From NCBI GenBank assembly GCA_965261925.1, contig OZ253486.1:1798001-1862000 (forward strand): DNA of 64,000 nt. Direction: 5' to 3'. This document shows, piece after piece, positions 61,027 to 64,000 of the stretch. The stretch is from Bin87 sp965261925. GTDB taxonomy: Bacteria > Chloroflexota > Dehalococcoidia > Lucifugimonadales > UBA3495. Every line of letters starts with the position of its first letter. The first letter of the stretch is position 1. The notes beneath the pieces are model-generated. The model was not told the DNA's origin. It made no database searches and worked only from the letters and a program-made list of their open reading frames with translations. The translations under genes were made by a program, and so were the position numbers.

Positions 61027-62516
61027 CTACGCCGCTTCGCGCCACCGGGCACAGCAGCCGCAACCGGGGTCCCGGCAGGCCGGCGTCGGCGACTGCCGCC
61101 CGTTTCGGCTCGCACCCTTCGCCGCCGGCAACCTGATTCTCATGTGCCTCATGTGGACGTAGTCGTCGGCCTGGAGGTGTGCCAGCGCGGTCGCCAGGCA
61201 GGCCAGCATCGACATCACGACGTGCAGGGACATCTTGAAGATGTTCAGGTACCGATGCGTGTCCAGCAACCGACTGTGCTTGCCGCTGCTGAAGTACCGC
61301 TCGATGATCGGCCGCTTCTTGTACTCGGCCTTCCATTCCTCGGAGCAGCGCGGTAGCAACCCCACTATCCGCAGCAATCTGCCCTCGGGCTTCTCGTAGT
61401 GCTTAGCGTCGCAGTGCCGCGTGAACTGGACGGTTTCCTTGAGGTAACAGCCGTCAGCGGGACTCCGGAACAGGTGGCCTTTCTCCGGGTCGGTCTCAAC
61501 GTACTCCATGGACTGGCCGCCAATGCAGGTCGGCCGACCTGCCTCGTCGAGGATCCCGTCGTGCAGCCGTTTTCCGGTTTCCTTGTCCTTTTCGGGGCGC
61601 CGGACGGCGACCACCGGCATCATGCCAAGGCTGATGATGTGCAGGATGTTCTTGAGGCTGTCGTAGCCCTTGTCTCCCAGGAAGTACCGCGGGCTCAGGG
61701 TCCGGTACATCGCCAGACAGTCGTCCAAGTCTCGGATCATCACCGTAACGTCGCTGGCGTTAGCGGGGCGGGTCTCAGCGAACATCGGCAACCCGTGGTT
61801 GGCGTCCGTGAGGACGTCGACCTTGTAGCCGAAGCAGAGCTCGTCCTTGCTCTCCTTTTGTCCCGACTCCGCGCCGTTATCGGCACCTTTCCCCTGGGCC
61901 GTTTTTGACCTGCTGCGCTTGCCGGAACGTGGTGTGGACGAGCGGACGTTCTTGGCGGTGCGGTGCCCCCACTTGGCTCGGGATCCTTCGACGGTATCTC
62001 TTCACCGGTCTTACGGCTCTTGCGGCCAGGCCGAGCCCAAGCTTCAACGTCCGTACTGTCGATTACCAGCGAATGTCCCAGCGGCGGTTTGTCCGCCGGC
62101 ACGAGACCCATGGCCCTGAGCCGCTCTATCTCGACGCCGCACTCCAGGAACAGGTCGGCGATGATGTACCGGAGCAGATCCTGGTGGACGGTCAGTTTCT
62201 TTTTGAACTGGCTGTACGCACTCTCGCTGGGCGCCCAGGCCATGCCACAGATGTCCAGTAGCCGTTCGTTGCTGCCCAAGTCATTCAGGAAGGCATTGGC
62301 GTAGCGTTTGTTGAGCGCGTACTGCATGACGATGGCTGCGAGCATAGCGGCGGCGGGATGACCAGGGTTACCGCCGTAGCGGTGAGGTGCTTCGAGCAGC
62401 TCCACCAGTGGGCCAGCGCGGGAAACTACCCCCTCGATCACGGCTTGTAGGAAGCCGAAGCCGCTTTTCGGGGGTTGTTTGTGATTGTGGGTATAATTAG
62501 AATAGAAATCGCCCAC
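61027..62516 (-). pseudogene. DDE transposase (IS5/IS1182 superfamily-like), frameshifted
   Basis: From 62516 'GFLQAVIEGVVSRAGPLVELLEAPHRYGGNPGHPAAAMLAAIVMQYALNKRYANAFLNDLGSNERLLDICG' and 'SLVIDSTDVEAW' (first Asp) are in one frame. After a frame change at about 61984 the reading continues as 'LCFGYKVDVLTDANHGLPMFAETRPANASD', 'RYFLGDKGYDSLKNIL' (second Asp) and 'KKRPIIERYFSSGKHSRLLDTHRY' (Glu). All three catalytic residues are retained in the two halves. I did not identify its exact IS family or ends. Confidence 0.7.
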
Positions 62517-63284
62517 GAGGATTTTTCAGAGGGTCTGAGGGGCAAGCGACCGCTTGGCGTTGCAGGCTGAGCGGTCAACTTTTATGTTCGGTTTTGACTG
62601 CCTAAATTATACCCGGTCACCCCCTCGAGGCTCAACATAAAATGGGGGGTTGCAGCCATTTTCAAGTAGGAAAATTGCTCTTTTCGAGCAGGGTAGAGCC
62701 GCCAGCTGACGGGGCTGTCAGACCGCTCCGGAGTGCACCGGGGCCCGGACCGCACGACCGAAATTCGCCTCAGAGACACCGGATGCCTTGTAAGCGTCCC
62801 CGGACGGTCTGAGACGGCTTTTCCGGGATTCGATGGGATGTTATCTGTGAAAAACGAAAACGCCGTCCCGGGGCATGATTCGCGGTTTTTCGCCGCGGCG
62901 GCGGTCCAAAATTGAATGTGACTGTCTGGGACGCCGAATGTGGTGAAAAGTGGGGAAATCCCGGAAATCCGCCTAGTCGGGCGGAATGAAGGTTCTCACC
63001 TCCCGGAATTACCCGGAAAAGGAGGATTCTGGCCGCCGGGAGGATTACGAGATTCGTAGTCTTGGTGACTAATCTCCACCTTCGCTACTTTGGAATCGGA
63101 GTAGCGAAATCGCCTCTCTACTTTGGTCTGTGGTTCCGCGGGCCAAACCCAGCCATTCGCCTGCCCTGCCACTCGGTGAACCATTGGGACCACAACTGCG
63201 ACAGCATCTGCGTCGCGCCGCAAGGCCGATAGGATACGCTGGGGATCTCCGGAAACGGAAACGGCTGGTTCATTGACAACCCGG
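62517..63284. other. Gene-free stretch with a coding-like repeat
   Basis: No supported gene. 62996-63223 on the minus strand shares the GATTTCGCTACTCCGATTC block, a 9-bp hairpin (TTCGCTACT / AGTAGCGAA) and about 100 bp of further similarity with 56563-56700. The rest holds no recognisable element or RNA gene. Confidence 0.5.
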
Positions 63285-64000
63285 TGTCCCGCGTCAACTA
63301 GAAATGCCGGTTACGTCGATTAGTTTTGCCGGTTCACCTCCTCTGGCTGGCGGCGTTGCTGGGCCGCGCCGGTGCGGTAGCTGGGGACGTCAAACTCCAG
63401 GATGACGGAGTGATGCACCACCCGGTCGATGGCGGCCGCGGTGGCCATGGGGTTAGCGAAGATGCGCTCCCACTCCGAGAAGACCAGGTTGGACGTGATG
63501 CCCAGCGACCTCCGCTCGTAGCGTTCGGCGATGAGGGTGAAGAGGACCTCGGACTCCTCGGCCCCCTGGGGCAGATAGCCCAGGTCGTCCAGGAGCAGGA
63601 AGTCGAAGTTGTCCAGCTTGCGCAGCTGCCGGGGCAGGGCAAGGTCGCGCTTTGCGGCGAGCAGTTCCTGCACCAGACGATAGGCTGGGGCGAAGAGGAC
63701 CGAGTGGCCGGCTTCCACTAGGCGGTGGCCCAAGGCACACAGGGCGTGGGTCTTGCCGGTGCCGGGCAATCCGAAGGCCAGCACGTTGACGCCGCTATCT
63801 ACGAAACTGCCCTGGGCCAGTTGGTCCATCTGCTGCCTGAGTGCCAAGGGCATCCGGTCGTGCTCGAAGGTCTCCCAGGTCTTGCCCGAGGGCAGCCTGG
63901 ATATCTTGCGCAGCCGGTCGATGCGACGCTGACGGCGATCCTCGGCTTCCTGCTCCAGCACCTCAAGGAAGGTGGGCAGGGCGTCGCCGTGGCCGGCGGC
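63285..64000 (-). mobile_element. IS21-family element, copy 3 (runs off the window)
   Basis: The right end TGTCCCGCGTCAAC starts at 63285 and continues with the internal repeat and istB. Over the visible part it is identical to copy 2 (41236-43631) but in opposite orientation. The left part and istA lie beyond the window. Confidence 0.93.
63320..64000 (-). CDS. istB: IS21-family helper ATPase IstB (copy 3, partial)
   Basis: The visible 213+ residues are identical to copy 2, including 'GLPGTGKTHAL' and 'FLLLDDLGYLP'. Its 5' end is outside the window. The nucleotide sequence also appears identical, implying recent transposition or gene conversion. Confidence 0.93.
   Translation of the reverse strand, partial: AAGHGDALPTFLEVLEQEAEDRRQRRIDRLRKISRLPSGKTWETFEHDRMPLALRQQMDQLAQGSFVDSGVNVLAFGLPGTGKTHALCALGHRLVEAGHSVLFAPAYRLVQELLAAKRDLALPRQLRKLDNFDFLLLDDLGYLPQGAEESEVLFTLIAERYERRSLGITSNLVFSEWERIFANPMATAAAIDRVVHHSVILEFDVPSYRTGAAQQRRQPEEVNRQN

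Overview
The window is a GC-rich, transposon-riddled accessory region. No rRNA, tRNA or CRISPR array was found. The likely host is a Chloroflexota (SAR202/Dehalococcoidia-like) bacterium. This is inference from three weak signs: an LRR tail ending in a 'DRLGLPFC'-type C-terminus, lipoproteins with threonine/proline-rich or VTRE-repeat spacers, and an SBP56/siderophore-type gene complement. No housekeeping gene fixes the taxonomy.

Layout. 1-3343: an IS21-type element (istA partial, istB) whose right end carries an IS1202/ISNCY-like element; it abuts an orphan HigB toxin. 3.7-6.2 kb: LRR remnant, membrane protein and selenium-binding protein (SBP56). 6.3-9.0 kb: a graveyard with a methylase N-terminus, an AbiEii toxin split by an IS701-like element, solo IS ends and an alcohol dehydrogenase N-terminus. 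9.1-10.1 kb: two small hypothetical genes. 10.2-14.4 kb: an IS1380-family element cleanly interrupted by an IS21-family element, with both target duplications visible. 14.4-16.5 kb: SagB-like double oxidoreductase plus DUF309 protein. 17.2-23.6 kb: a minus-strand operon of TerB-domain protein, BrxD-like ATPase and BrxHI/Lhr-like helicase, followed by a truncated methylase N-terminus. 23.7-25.7 kb: nucleotidyltransferase relic, VapBC-type toxin-antitoxin pair, and Cys-rich small genes flanking a perfect 17-bp inverted repeat. 25.9-30 kb: small unknown genes, NurA and Tn3 relics, a DHH phosphoesterase and integrase remnants.

30-41 kb is a plus-strand defence-like island. A four-gene operon (unknown protein, QueC-like PP-loop enzyme, XRE-ImmA/IrrE protein, PIN-like protein) has its own promoter and an overlapping perfect operator palindrome. 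It is followed by a small lipoprotein-like gene, an SbcD-like nuclease, a YhaN/SbcC-like ATPase, and a PHP-AAA (TrlF-like) gene truncated by a second IS21 copy. That copy also borders a UvrD-like fragment.

44.3-48.8 kb: a lipoprotein cytochrome c and a siderophore/iron-type ABC transporter (binding protein, permease, ATPase). 49.4-56.4 kb: truncated ABC ATPase and DHH genes flanking an IS1182, then a 122-bp MITE, a complete IS66, and abutting IS5/IS427 and IS630 elements. 57-59.3 kb: a broken S1-type serine protease gene and a paralogue of its pro-region. 59.5-62.5 kb: a TnpB lacking its C-terminus and a frameshifted DDE transposase. 63.3 kb to the end: a third IS21 copy, identical over the visible part to the 41-43.6 kb copy but inverted.

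Two layers stand out. The first is a set of candidate immune operons (TerB/BrxD/BrxHI, and QueC/XRE-ImmA/PIN next to YhaO/YhaN/TrlF). The second is a dense IS record, including a 230-bp dispersed repeat with an IS21-like terminus, present in two full copies, one 203-bp copy and three short cores. Several defence genes (AbiEii, methylase N-termini, TrlF, HigBA) have been broken or separated by these insertions.
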